This document shows, one piece after another, positions 25,401-32,568 of a DNA stretch of 41,533 nt. The notes below the pieces were generated by a model, which saw only the letters and a program-made list of their open reading frames with translations, had not been told where the DNA came from and searched no databases. Both the position numbers and the translations under genes were made by a program. Origin of the DNA: a virus; IMG/VR virus record IMGVR_UViG_3300008266_000279, positions 1 to 41,533 of that record. The stretch is one strand, 5' to 3'. Each line of letters begins with the position of its first letter. Position 1 is the stretch's first letter.

Positions 25401-28103
25401 AGCAAGTGTATATCCTGATATTTTTAATGGTCCGAATGCTTTTATAAAGTCGAATGATCTTTGTTTCCAACCATATGCTACACTAGGGAATGTTTGATAA
25501 GCATTGATTGTAGATCTATTTTGGTGAAGTATAATGCCAATAGGAATTTTAATATTATAGTCTCCATCAATATAAGGAATACCTTGAGTATGTATAGCTC
25601 CATCAGATTCTATAGCAACAAATGATTGATCATATGATGCGCTTAATGGTGCTATACTAGCTGATAAGTTACCCCAGTTTACATATTGTACTACAGGATA
25701 AGGGTTATCTGCATATGATGCATTTAAATTAACTACAACACCACTACCACTACTAATATAATATATTGTTGAACCAATACTAGCTGATATTAAACCTCCG
25801 TTTAATAAACCTGTATATAAATTACCTTCTAACCAGCGTAAACGAGTTACGTTACTATATCCCTTACCGTTTTGAGAAAAATATAAGTCATCTGTAGATC
25901 CACTTACATAAATGTAAGAGGCAGATATTGAAGTATCTATACTTCTAGCTATAGGATTAAATCTAACTACACCTGTGTGCTGGGTATCTCCAAATATTTG
26001 TATGGTAGGAGTGGATGGGTTTTCAGATCCTGAAATTATAATACTACCGGATAATGAAGTATTACCGAGTAAAGTATTATTACCTATTTGAGTAGTTGAA
26101 CCGCTTATGTTAAGACTACCTGTTAGAGTAGTAGTACCAATTAACCTATTTGAACCTGTAGTAAATAAGCTGCCAGTTACTATTTGGTTACCAATAAATG
26201 TATTTGATCCACTAGTAGATAATGAACCTGTTAATGTGTATGAGCCAGTTAATTGTTTTGAATTAATCCAAACACTACCACTTTTAACTAATAAGTCACC
26301 GTATGAAGAAGTAGTTGTACTATCAACTACATCGTGTAATTCTCCTAATTCATATCCATTATCTATTTTTACATAAATTGAACCTACAGTATTATCAATT
26401 CTTTCAGCATAACCTAATCTTACTCCATGTGCAGGAGCTACTGGAGGAATTTGAGTGTAAGCACCTGGTGTAGTACTTAAATATATTAATTGTCCTCCAA
26501 CTAATCCGACTGTATTTAATTTTCTTAAATTACCTTCAGTCATTACCCAACCTTCACCTCCGACTGCAATAGTTTCAGCTACAAAACCTAATGTGTTTGC
26601 TGAACCTTGTTCAGCAGTAGCTGAAGCTAATTTAACCGCTATTCTATTACCTTGTGATCCTGAAATATATACTACTTGGCCTAATGTTAATGGAGAAGCT
26701 GTATTGTTGTAAACATATTGATAAAGATCACTTCCTATTTTTAAAGTAACATTCCCACCATTTAATCCAAGCGTTAAAGTACCTTCTCCACTATCATATC
26801 CTAATCTACCAACAGCTGCAGCAAATGAAGCTGTAGTATCAAAATCAATATAATCAACATTATTAATTGACCCTGATATTGTAATATTTAAAGCGTATGA
26901 AGCAGTAGCTGCATTGAGGGCATATGATGCTGTTTGGGCATTTGATGCTGTTAAAGCATTAATTGCCCAACTAGAAGTTCCAAATAATGATCCTGTAATA
27001 CCATTTGTTACTGTAAGAGAACCTGTGATGGTTGTTGATCCTTCAATTTTAGTTGGTCTACTTATAGTTACTAATTCTGCTGGATCATCTATAGTTACTA
27101 AGGTTCCATTTCCTGATGAAAGTACGTCTCCTAATCTAATTAACGTATTACTTCCTTGAAAAAATTTAGTGCCCTGAGTTAGTAAGTTAATTGTACGGGC
27201 ATTATCATCAACGTATATATGAGTGTATTCATTATTGCCATTATAATCACCTAGAGAAAACTCATAATTAGCAAAATCTAGCTTTAGTCCTATTTGATTA
27301 GCGCCACTTACATATGTATTAATTACTTGGTTGCTATCATTAATTAACAAGCCAGTTCCATTACCTCTACTTCCATAATCACCTAAATCAACATATAGGT
27401 TTCCACTACCTGAATCTAAGCTAGCAGCTATTCCTGTTAAATCATCTCCTAATTGGTATAATTGATTTGGAAAATTTAGCTTTAATCCTTTTAATGAACC
27501 GCTGTTTCTTGTGTAAATCTCTTGACTTGCATCATTTACAACAAATCTCGTGTCATTTTGTGCACTTCCAATATCACCTATTGCTGCGTATTGTAAATTC
27601 TCGGTAACAAATCCAAAAGTATTATTTATGTCAGCACCATCATCTTTACCTAATGCAAAAATATTATTTACAAAATCCAGCTTTAATCCTAGATCGTTTC
27701 CACCATAAACTGTCTTTAATACACTAGCAGATTCAAATAATGAGCTAGTACCTAAACTACTAGCGCCTGTCCAAAGAGGAACATAATTTGCCGTTCCACC
27801 ACTTAATCCACCTCCACCACCAGCATTTAAAGCAAATGCTGCTGTTACAGCATATGATGCTGATAATATACTATTTGAACCAAATGGTCCGTAAACATTT
27901 GAAGAGGTAACGTAAGATGCTGTATCTGCTGTTATAGCATTTGAAATAGATCCTGAAAAATAAGATGCAGAAATTGCATTTTGAGCCCATGAAGCAGTAC
28001 CAAATAAAGATCCAGTGATACCACCGGATACACCAAGAGAACCTGTTATTGCAGAGTTATCGAGCGCAATTAGACCATTGCGCGCTACAAATTCATTAGC
28101 CAT
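22500..28103 (-). CDS. Giant tail fibre protein, 1867 aa
   Basis: 1867 residues. The protein starts MANEFVARNGLIALDNSAIT and then alternates GSLFGTASWA/TASYALNA-type repeats with beta modules. An early region is rich in D-L/GLKLDFVN repeats (~130-330). Around 450-600 there is an ordered domain (LTLGQVVYISGSQGNRIAVK, GYELGELHDV). A further stretch reads as an upper baseplate or fibre shaft with KIPIGIILHQNRS and a glycine-rich linker (~1070). The C-terminal ~85 residues (GNPRKATVTFGTAFADTNYA, GEDSRAWSIESK, TYWIATAYGE) look like a receptor-binding tip domain. One module is nearly identical in protein sequence to part of the 1195-aa fibre. No S74-type chaperone domain is seen. It would be the main adhesin or long fibre. 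Confidence 0.78.
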   Translation of the reverse strand: MANEFVARNGLIALDNSAITGSLGVSGGITGSLFGTASWAQNAISASYFSGSISNAITADTASYVTSSNVYGPFGSNSILSASYAVTAAFALNAGGGGGLSGGTANYVPLWTGASSLGTSSLFESASVLKTVYGGNDLGLKLDFVNNIFALGKDDGADINNTFGFVTENLQYAAIGDIGSAQNDTRFVVNDASQEIYTRNSGSLKGLKLNFPNQLYQLGDDLTGIAASLDSGSGNLYVDLGDYGSRGNGTGLLINDSNQVINTYVSGANQIGLKLDFANYEFSLGDYNGNNEYTHIYVDDNARTINLLTQGTKFFQGSNTLIRLGDVLSSGNGTLVTIDDPAELVTISRPTKIEGSTTITGSLTVTNGITGSLFGTSSWAINALTASNAQTASYALNAATASYALNITISGSINNVDYIDFDTTASFAAAVGRLGYDSGEGTLTLGLNGGNVTLKIGSDLYQYVYNNTASPLTLGQVVYISGSQGNRIAVKLASATAEQGSANTLGFVAETIAVGGEGWVMTEGNLRKLNTVGLVGGQLIYLSTTPGAYTQIPPVAPAHGVRLGYAERIDNTVGSIYVKIDNGYELGELHDVVDSTTTSSYGDLLVKSGSVWINSKQLTGSYTLTGSLSTSGSNTFIGNQIVTGSLFTTGSNRLIGTTTLTGSLNISGSTTQIGNNTLLGNTSLSGSIIISGSENPSTPTIQIFGDTQHTGVVRFNPIARSIDTSISASYIYVSGSTDDLYFSQNGKGYSNVTRLRWLEGNLYTGLLNGGLISASIGSTIYYISSGSGVVVNLNASYADNPYPVVQYVNWGNLSASIAPLSASYDQSFVAIESDGAIHTQGIPYIDGDYNIKIPIGIILHQNRSTINAYQTFPSVAYGWKQRSFDFIKAFGPLKISGYTLAPSGSSTRGLVLSGGTAWVDGRNYVVDPNMPSYIQEAAGITTSKIFRYRQSGSAGWVYDTNGGAGYTDIDPTNYSLNGTLTPVGSNKWSIQRVFYFPNSATKALFIYYGNAEYATEAEALANVGIEPFSESPNTTANALYIGYMILRNDATFTAPASYEIYQASLFRAGGTGGAGGGGGATALSALSDVLISSPTNGQALVYNSVDGKWQNLSYISASISGNAITATSASFAATASIATSASFASTSSFIITAQTASYVLNAVSASFASTASYVNPLRQDVVITGSLYVSSSNATQFLVGTGSLYVKNDGEVLINTISDWGAYKLQVVGDSYFRGSKMYLAYDGTNSPLNFVIGHLGVSATSGLRLQHDVSSGKSFIDGRNDAGTKYRLVLGNDGSDVFIGADGAASLNVVGTTRNVLINTTTDSGFKLDVNGTSRFSNNMLVTGSVTATSFTGSLSGSATSATSASYAATSSYADNFTVAGTLTAQTIVVQTITSSTNFVTGSTRFGSLLSNTHQFTGSVSITGSLTTTGSVNIAGGVSASGNIYQGGTGNASTVLASNGNTALLTISSTGATINMGRLGAISLLANSTDGGIIMHDGAYLGVSSGTFRIGSNLAANNIIIGNFASSTATINGNTTITGSLNISGSSHTITGSINGNFTGSLFGTSSWANNATTASYALTAQTLLGSVTSASYAATASIATSASYALVAQTLLGSVTSASFASTASFVNPLVQAVLITGSLNVNAENTNISFYNTAGTQFIGWIGRNSDGALSVNADLADLRLSVGASAGNILLDTTARAAALIRLVSTSGTIVSSSFTVFTGSAVEFQVTNTGVKIGNVITDTHTVTGSLNISGSVTATNFTGSLFGTSSWANNATSASFAPYTGLRTKAGSVANTSFTGNPRKATVTFGTAFADTNYAVVITGEDSRAWSIESKLAGSFVINANSNVGLAGTTYWIATAYGETT
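23805..23985 (-). repeat. Shared fibre module (VAGTLTAQ type), copy in the 1867-aa fibre
   Basis: About 55-60 codons with ADNFTVAGTLTAQTI, TGSTRFGSLLSNTHQFTGS and GSLTTTG, almost the same in protein as the copy at 30000-30172 but with many silent differences in DNA. Confidence 0.7.
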
Positions 28104-28111
28104 TTAGTACT

Positions 28112-28135
28112 GCCTCAGTTCACTGTCCCTAAGGC
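28112..28135 (-). promoter_or_regulatory. Hairpin just before the giant fibre start codon
   Basis: On the minus strand GCCTTAG pairs with CTGAGGC (one G-U pair) around a 10-base loop, ending 8 bases before the ATG of the 1867-aa fibre. The 43-base gap is unusually GC-rich for this genome and has no promoter-like motif. It might act on translation initiation, or be a terminator without a U-tract. Confidence 0.45.
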
Positions 28136-28146
28136 GGGGGTTTATA

Positions 28147-28431
28147 TTAAACTAAAGTTAAATTCAACTGACCAGCAGCCCATGTATAAGCCTCATCATT
28201 GATATTACCACTATCACCCCAATTATCATAATCAGTACCACTGATTGTTAAATTACCTTGTGCTAATTGTGATGAAGTTGTGTTACCATCTTGATCAGTT
28301 ACTACATTCAACAATTGATAGTAGAATGTAGCTGAAGATGATAAGTTATCATTGATGATATACATGCTAATGTTGTTAGCTTGTAATGATTGGCCATTTA
28401 CCCAAAGTGTTATTGGTTGAATTTCTTTCAT
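28147..28431 (-). CDS. Small virion-associated protein, 94 aa
   Basis: 94 residues, beta-rich and acidic: ITLWVNGQSLQANNISMYII, then FYYQLLNVVTDQDGN and a TISGTDYDNWGD segment before WAAGQLNLTLV. The pattern fits small decoration or fibre-associated proteins that occur beside fibres in uncultured phages, but I assign no family. It has its own promoter-like motif 15 bases upstream (28447-28456) and precedes the giant fibre gene. Confidence 0.65.
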   Translation of the reverse strand: MKEIQPITLWVNGQSLQANNISMYIINDNLSSSATFYYQLLNVVTDQDGNTTSSQLAQGNLTISGTDYDNWGDSGNINDEAYTWAAGQLNLTLV

Positions 28432-28446
28432 TGTTTATACGTTTGG

Positions 28447-28456
28447 TATAAATATA
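28447..28456 (-). promoter_or_regulatory. Promoter-like motif, 94-aa gene
   Basis: The minus strand reads TATATTTATA, 15 bases before the ATG of the 94-aa gene. Confidence 0.55.
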
Positions 28457-28642
28457 TTATTCTGCATCAAATGTTACTACTCTGTATTGTCTTCCTGTTG
28501 GGTCAGTATCTTGTAGTTCAGTTGCTTTAGTTTGTGCCTCGGCAAATGTGTCGTATTCGTAGATTGGATCGTTTGGGTTGAGACGTGCTACCCAAATTTG
28601 ATCATTACCAGGGATAAATTGCATTTGTACTTGATAAATCAT
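28457..28642 (-). CDS. Hypothetical protein, 61 aa
   Basis: 61 residues (IYQVQMQFIPGNDQIWVARL, then PNDPIYEYDTFAEAQTKATE and a GRQYRVVTF strand). The alternation of strand, helix and strand suggests a small alpha/beta protein. It begins 4 bases after the 1195-aa fibre gene ends, so it is co-translated with it. There is no signal or membrane segment, and no function can be given. Confidence 0.6.
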   Translation of the reverse strand: MIYQVQMQFIPGNDQIWVARLNPNDPIYEYDTFAEAQTKATELQDTDPTGRQYRVVTFDAE

Positions 28643-28646
28643 ATTT

Positions 28647-31600
28647 TTAAATTAATCTATATGTTGTTTTGATTATCCATTGGAAAGCAGTGGTTGTAGA
28701 TCTTAATAATATATTTCCACCACTTAATGCAACAGACATTGTAACGTCGTTTGTAGTTCCTATATCTAAAGTTGAATTATCTGTATATTGTACATTATTA
28801 CCATTCCAAACAGACATTACTGTACCTGCTCTTGAATTTGAACCTGAAGATACAGTATAATCAAAGAAACCAGCTGTATAAGAACCAGTTGGAACAGATA
28901 CTATTGTTGTTGTAGTTGCTGCTGATCCTGTTGCTCCTAAAGAGGAGTAAAGAGAAGAAGATATTGATAATGAACCCGAGATAATAGCTGAGCCACTAAC
29001 ATCTAAACGAGCATTTGGTGATGTTGTTCCTATACCTACTGATCCTCGTAGAATAGTTTTGGTAATGCTCGTATTACCAAGTGTAACACTATTTGCACCA
29101 TTTCCTATAGTTTGGTGTCCAATAACTATTTGATTGGCTTGATTATCAGCATCTGGTCTTGTTGATACACCTATAAAAATACTATCTGAGCCTAATGTAT
29201 TTGATGTTGTTCCAGAAGGTCCAATATATCTACCAGCACTATCACCTATGCCTATATTATTGCTACCACCAGCAGAATAAAGACTTTCTTTACCAATAGC
29301 AACAATATTGGTCCCTGAGGCTGAATTTCCGGCATATGTGCCTATTGCGACAATACCTTGTGGGTTACCCCAAGCAGCTTGGTGACCAATAACAATATTG
29401 TCATTTATAGCTGTACTAAATTTTGCCGCACCGTTTCCTAAAATTATATTTCTTGTTCCAGTAATTGTACTAGCAATATCTGCTCGGAATCCAGTATATC
29501 CTGCTCCATTAGTTTCATATCCATTAATGGTTGCTATACCAGTTCTTGCAGTCCCGTTGACATCTAACTTATAACCTGAATCTGTGGTTCCTACTCCTAT
29601 ACCAACATTTCCATTTGCAAATACGGCTGCTCTTGTTGAGCCATTTGTGCTTATTGTAAAGTTATGATTTGTTTCAGTTCCTACACCTAAACCAGCTGTA
29701 TTATCATACATCGCAACGTATCCTCTTGCAGTTGAGGATAAATTTCTTAAATATAAAGTACCACCAAAACTATCATTTCTACCAACAATATCTAATGTAG
29801 TACTACCCCCAGATAATATACTTGTAGTTCCTATTCCTATATTCCCACTGCCAGTGATAAACAATAAGTTAGATCCAACTTGTAATTGAGTAGCATTAGA
29901 GCTAGAAACAAACAATGATCCTGTTATAATTACATCTTGTCTAAGTGGATTAACATAGGATGCTGTTAATGCTTGAGAAGCAGTTATATTGCTAATTCCT
30001 GTTGCTGTTAAACTTCCAGTCATACTAACACTACCAGTAAATTGGTGAGTGTTACTTAACAAACTTCCAAAGCGAGTAGATCCAGTTACAAAATCTGTAC
30101 TAGAGGTAATAGTTTGTACTATTATAGTTTGTGCTGTAAGTGTACCTGCTACTGTAAAGTTATCGGCATAGGAAGCTGTTAGTGTATTTAGAGCCCAAGA
30201 TGCTGTACCTTGTAATGAGCCTGTAAATCCTTGAGTTGCAGTAACAGATCCTGTTACTGTTACATTATTTAAAAAATTACTAGTACCATTAACTTGAAAT
30301 TTATAACTTCCTGTTGTAGTAGTTCCTATTAAAAATTCACCTGTATTGGTAACTCTAAATCTTTCATTACCTTGGCCATCAGAAAACAACATGTAGTTGT
30401 TTAAGGTATTAAGTGAAGCACCATTATTGCCTCCTATAACAACATTGTAACTACCTGTTACTACGTTAGCACCAGCATTTCTACCTATAAAAACATTGTA
30501 ATCACCTGAAGAAAATCTACCAGCGAGAACTCCTACAGCAGTATTATTATTACCGGCATATCTTTCAAGAGCATTAGATCCTACAGCAACATTAAAACTA
30601 CCACTTAATCTATAAGCTCCAGCTCCATTACCTACAATAGTGTTATCTTCTCCACTAGTCATAGCAGGAGCTGCTCTTTCACCAATAGCCGTATTAAAAT
30701 TACCTGTTAATAGTGATTGAAGAGCATACTGTCCTACTGCAACGTTTTTGCCTCCAGTAGTTAAAGAGGAAAGTGTTAATCCTCCTAAAGAAGTATTTCT
30801 ATTAGAAGAAGAAGCAGTTACATATTGTCCTGAATTATATCCAATATATATGCTAGCTGCTGTTGGGTTTCCACCAGGTGTTATCTCATATGCTCCTCTA
30901 ACATGGAATAATAAACGACCTAAATTATCTATTGCTGTAATAAGAGAAGAAGTAGGAGCACTATCTCTTTGTAAAACTAAAGTACTACCAGAAATACCAG
31001 TAGATCCAGTAATAGATAGACTACCTGTTATTTGTACATCTTGTACAAGTGGATTAACGTATGATGCTGTTAAAGTATTAGTAGAAAAGCTAGCAGTACC
31101 AAACAATGATCCTGTAAATCCTTGAGTTGCACTTAATGAACCTGTTAATTCATGTAACCCATTAGGATTTAATTGTAGTTTTCTATTTGCATCTGAATCT
31201 AAACCACCAGCAAAAAATTGTATCGGGTAGTTTGAAGCATTTCCTATGTGAAGATGACGGGCAGTAGAATATACATAAGCATCACTAGCTGTACCAACAG
31301 CATTAGGAGTGTTATATCCACTACTATTAACACCCATATCGATATAGTAACTTGTTTCGTTACCTATATCGTTTGTAGCAACAATATCTGATGAGGCAGC
31401 AGATCCTGTACCTTTATTTGTTATATTTAATTGAAGATAACTTTCATGGATAGTACCTCTACCAATAATAAGATTATTGAAAGTATTTGTAGCACTTCCA
31501 GATAAAGGTTCTACAAGTAATGCTTCTGGATTGATTAAACTAGCATCACTAGCATTAATACCAACTGTTCCTTCTTGAGTAATATAAACACGAGCATTAT

Positions 31601-32234
31601 CTAATGCAGGAGTACCTCCATTGAATATGATTACTCTTTTATTTGTAGAGGCATTTCCTATTAATAAATCTCCACCTGTATTGAATAAGTAAGCATCATT
31701 AGAAGCACCTACACCTGTTGAGTCATTATAGCCAGAGCCGTTAATACCCATATTAACGTAATAATCATCTTCACCTCCATTATCTGCTGTAGCTACAATG
31801 TCTGAAGATGCTGTAGCAGCTGAACTAAAGTTTTGGACATTTAATTGTAGGTAGTTGTCTATAGTACCGTGTCCTGAAAGTAAATTATATGATGTTGTAT
31901 CACCAGCATCAATGAATAATCGATCTGGGTTTTCTGGATCGACTGGTGTTGTAGCACCTATAGCTGTAAATTTAACGGATGCACTGTCATAGATTGATCC
32001 TGTTACTAAAGAGCTAGTACTATTAAATACAGCAACATAATATTGTGATCCTGTTATATCAGCCCCTCCACCTCCTGATCCTGCGTTTAATGCATATGAT
32101 GCTGTAATGGCATTAAAAGCCCAGCTTGCTGTTCCTTGTAATGAGCCTGTAAATGATCCGGAAAAATTACCAGTTGTTGAACCAATAGTTACAATTTCTT
32201 CCCCGTTTGACCCTGACTTTTTCATGAAAGCCAA
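28647..32234 (-). CDS. Tail fibre protein, 1195 aa, with YadA-like head repeats
   Basis: 1195 residues from a TTG at 32234. The frame stays open to 32300, and the extra codons (IEDTGSLDFGEIALNTYDG) resemble fibre N-termini, so the true start may be upstream of the TTG, though no ATG/GTG is available; an ATG three codons downstream (32225) is the shortest choice. Residues ~28-45 have GSLQGTASWA-type repeats. Two copies of the ASSDIVAT...MGxNxSGY...DAYxxxT module lie at ~127-198 and ~264-332. Residues ~480-612 and ~905-1080 have repeated N-x-A-[VI]-G-x-x-A turns like the beta-roll head of YadA-type trimeric adhesins, the second followed by VGIGTTSPNARLDVSG. The final ~100 residues are a probable tip (AGFFDYTVSSG, FQWIIKTTYRLI). 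Confidence 0.75.
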   Translation of the reverse strand: MAFMKKSGSNGEEIVTIGSTTGNFSGSFTGSLQGTASWAFNAITASYALNAGSGGGGADITGSQYYVAVFNSTSSLVTGSIYDSASVKFTAIGATTPVDPENPDRLFIDAGDTTSYNLLSGHGTIDNYLQLNVQNFSSAATASSDIVATADNGGEDDYYVNMGINGSGYNDSTGVGASNDAYLFNTGGDLLIGNASTNKRVIIFNGGTPALDNARVYITQEGTVGINASDASLINPEALLVEPLSGSATNTFNNLIIGRGTIHESYLQLNITNKGTGSAASSDIVATNDIGNETSYYIDMGVNSSGYNTPNAVGTASDAYVYSTARHLHIGNASNYPIQFFAGGLDSDANRKLQLNPNGLHELTGSLSATQGFTGSLFGTASFSTNTLTASYVNPLVQDVQITGSLSITGSTGISGSTLVLQRDSAPTSSLITAIDNLGRLLFHVRGAYEITPGGNPTAASIYIGYNSGQYVTASSSNRNTSLGGLTLSSLTTGGKNVAVGQYALQSLLTGNFNTAIGERAAPAMTSGEDNTIVGNGAGAYRLSGSFNVAVGSNALERYAGNNNTAVGVLAGRFSSGDYNVFIGRNAGANVVTGSYNVVIGGNNGASLNTLNNYMLFSDGQGNERFRVTNTGEFLIGTTTTGSYKFQVNGTSNFLNNVTVTGSVTATQGFTGSLQGTASWALNTLTASYADNFTVAGTLTAQTIIVQTITSSTDFVTGSTRFGSLLSNTHQFTGSVSMTGSLTATGISNITASQALTASYVNPLRQDVIITGSLFVSSSNATQLQVGSNLLFITGSGNIGIGTTSILSGGSTTLDIVGRNDSFGGTLYLRNLSSTARGYVAMYDNTAGLGVGTETNHNFTISTNGSTRAAVFANGNVGIGVGTTDSGYKLDVNGTARTGIATINGYETNGAGYTGFRADIASTITGTRNIILGNGAAKFSTAINDNIVIGHQAAWGNPQGIVAIGTYAGNSASGTNIVAIGKESLYSAGGSNNIGIGDSAGRYIGPSGTTSNTLGSDSIFIGVSTRPDADNQANQIVIGHQTIGNGANSVTLGNTSITKTILRGSVGIGTTSPNARLDVSGSAIISGSLSISSSLYSSLGATGSAATTTTIVSVPTGSYTAGFFDYTVSSGSNSRAGTVMSVWNGNNVQYTDNSTLDIGTTNDVTMSVALSGGNILLRSTTTAFQWIIKTTYRLI
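30000..30172 (-). repeat. Shared fibre module (VAGTLTAQ type), copy in the 1195-aa fibre
   Basis: The counterpart of 23805-23985, with TSSTDFVTGSTRFGSLLSNT in common but for single residues. It is followed in this protein by NPLRQDVIITGSLFVSSSNA, also shared with the giant fibre. Confidence 0.7.
31239..31445 (-). repeat. ASSDIV-type fibre module, copy 2
   Basis: About 69 codons in the 1195-aa fibre: YLQLNITN, ASSDIVATNDIGNETS, MGVNSSGY, SDAYVYSTARHLHIGN. It is a diverged second copy in the same protein. Confidence 0.7.
31641..31856 (-). repeat. ASSDIV-type fibre module, copy 1
   Basis: About 72 codons in the 1195-aa fibre: a YLQLNVQN start, ASSDIVATADNGGED, MGINGSGY, NDAYLFNTGGDLLIGN. The same order of blocks occurs at 31239-31445 and 21722-21935. 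Confidence 0.7.
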
Positions 32235-32299
32235 GCCATCGTATGTGTTAAGTGCTATTTCACCAAAATCAAGTGAACCAGTGTCTTCAATTACGGGGC

Positions 32300-32339
32300 T
32301 TTAGTATTTACTAAAAATGAAATTGTAAGCTATATAGCT
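32300..32339 (-). promoter_or_regulatory. Leader with two inverted repeats before the 1195-aa fibre
   Basis: TTTAGTA/TACTAAA (32300-32315) and the 12-base palindrome AGCTATATAGCT (32328-32339) lie between the promoter-like motif and the fibre coding frame. They are AT-rich and could be a translation-control leader or protein-binding sites. Confidence 0.35.
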
Positions 32340-32343
32340 CCGT

Positions 32344-32353
32344 AATAAATATT
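32344..32353 (-). promoter_or_regulatory. Promoter-like motif, 1195-aa fibre
   Basis: The minus strand reads AATATTTATT at the end of the 71-aa gene, overlapping its stop codon. The next coding frame opens at 32300. Confidence 0.5.
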
Positions 32354-32567
32354 AATAGTCCCCTAAATCTACAGTATAGAAGCTACCTGAGTCGCCAAAA
32401 CTATCAATGTTTTGAATAGTAAGAGAACCGGTAGTTGTTGGTGTTGAAACTATTTGTGCAGAGCCAGATATGATTAAAGTATTATTACTTCCACTAATAG
32501 TAAGTTGGTTAGAACTACTATTATAAGTCATATTTGATAATACTTGTTTTAATTTTAATCGTGCCAT
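32352..32567 (-). CDS. Small fibre-linked protein, 71 aa
   Basis: 71 residues: RLKLKQVLSNMTYNSSSNQL, then TISGSNNTLIISGS repeats and the end IDSFGDSGSFYTVDLGDY. It looks like the cut-off N-terminus of a fibre: a basic amphipathic anchor followed by short ISGS strand repeats. Together with the fibre that begins after it, it may form a base-attachment subunit. It starts 1 base after the stop of the 423-aa gene. I cannot tell whether it was once fused to the fibre downstream; the 32301-32351 gap contains stops in every relevant frame. Confidence 0.6.
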   Translation of the reverse strand: MARLKLKQVLSNMTYNSSSNQLTISGSNNTLIISGSAQIVSTPTTTGSLTIQNIDSFGDSGSFYTVDLGDY

Positions 32568-32568
32568 T

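Noticed and set aside
22747-27159. Several plus-strand open frames of 80-130 codons opposite the giant fibre
   Set aside because: They mirror Ser/Ala/Thr-rich repeats of the fibre and have no ribosome sites or coherent protein features.
20765-32234. Repeats in the fibre region considered as CRISPR or tandem DNA repeats
   Set aside because: The repeats are protein-level (GTASWA, SASFA types) with varied codons and spacing, not regular DNA repeats with spacers.
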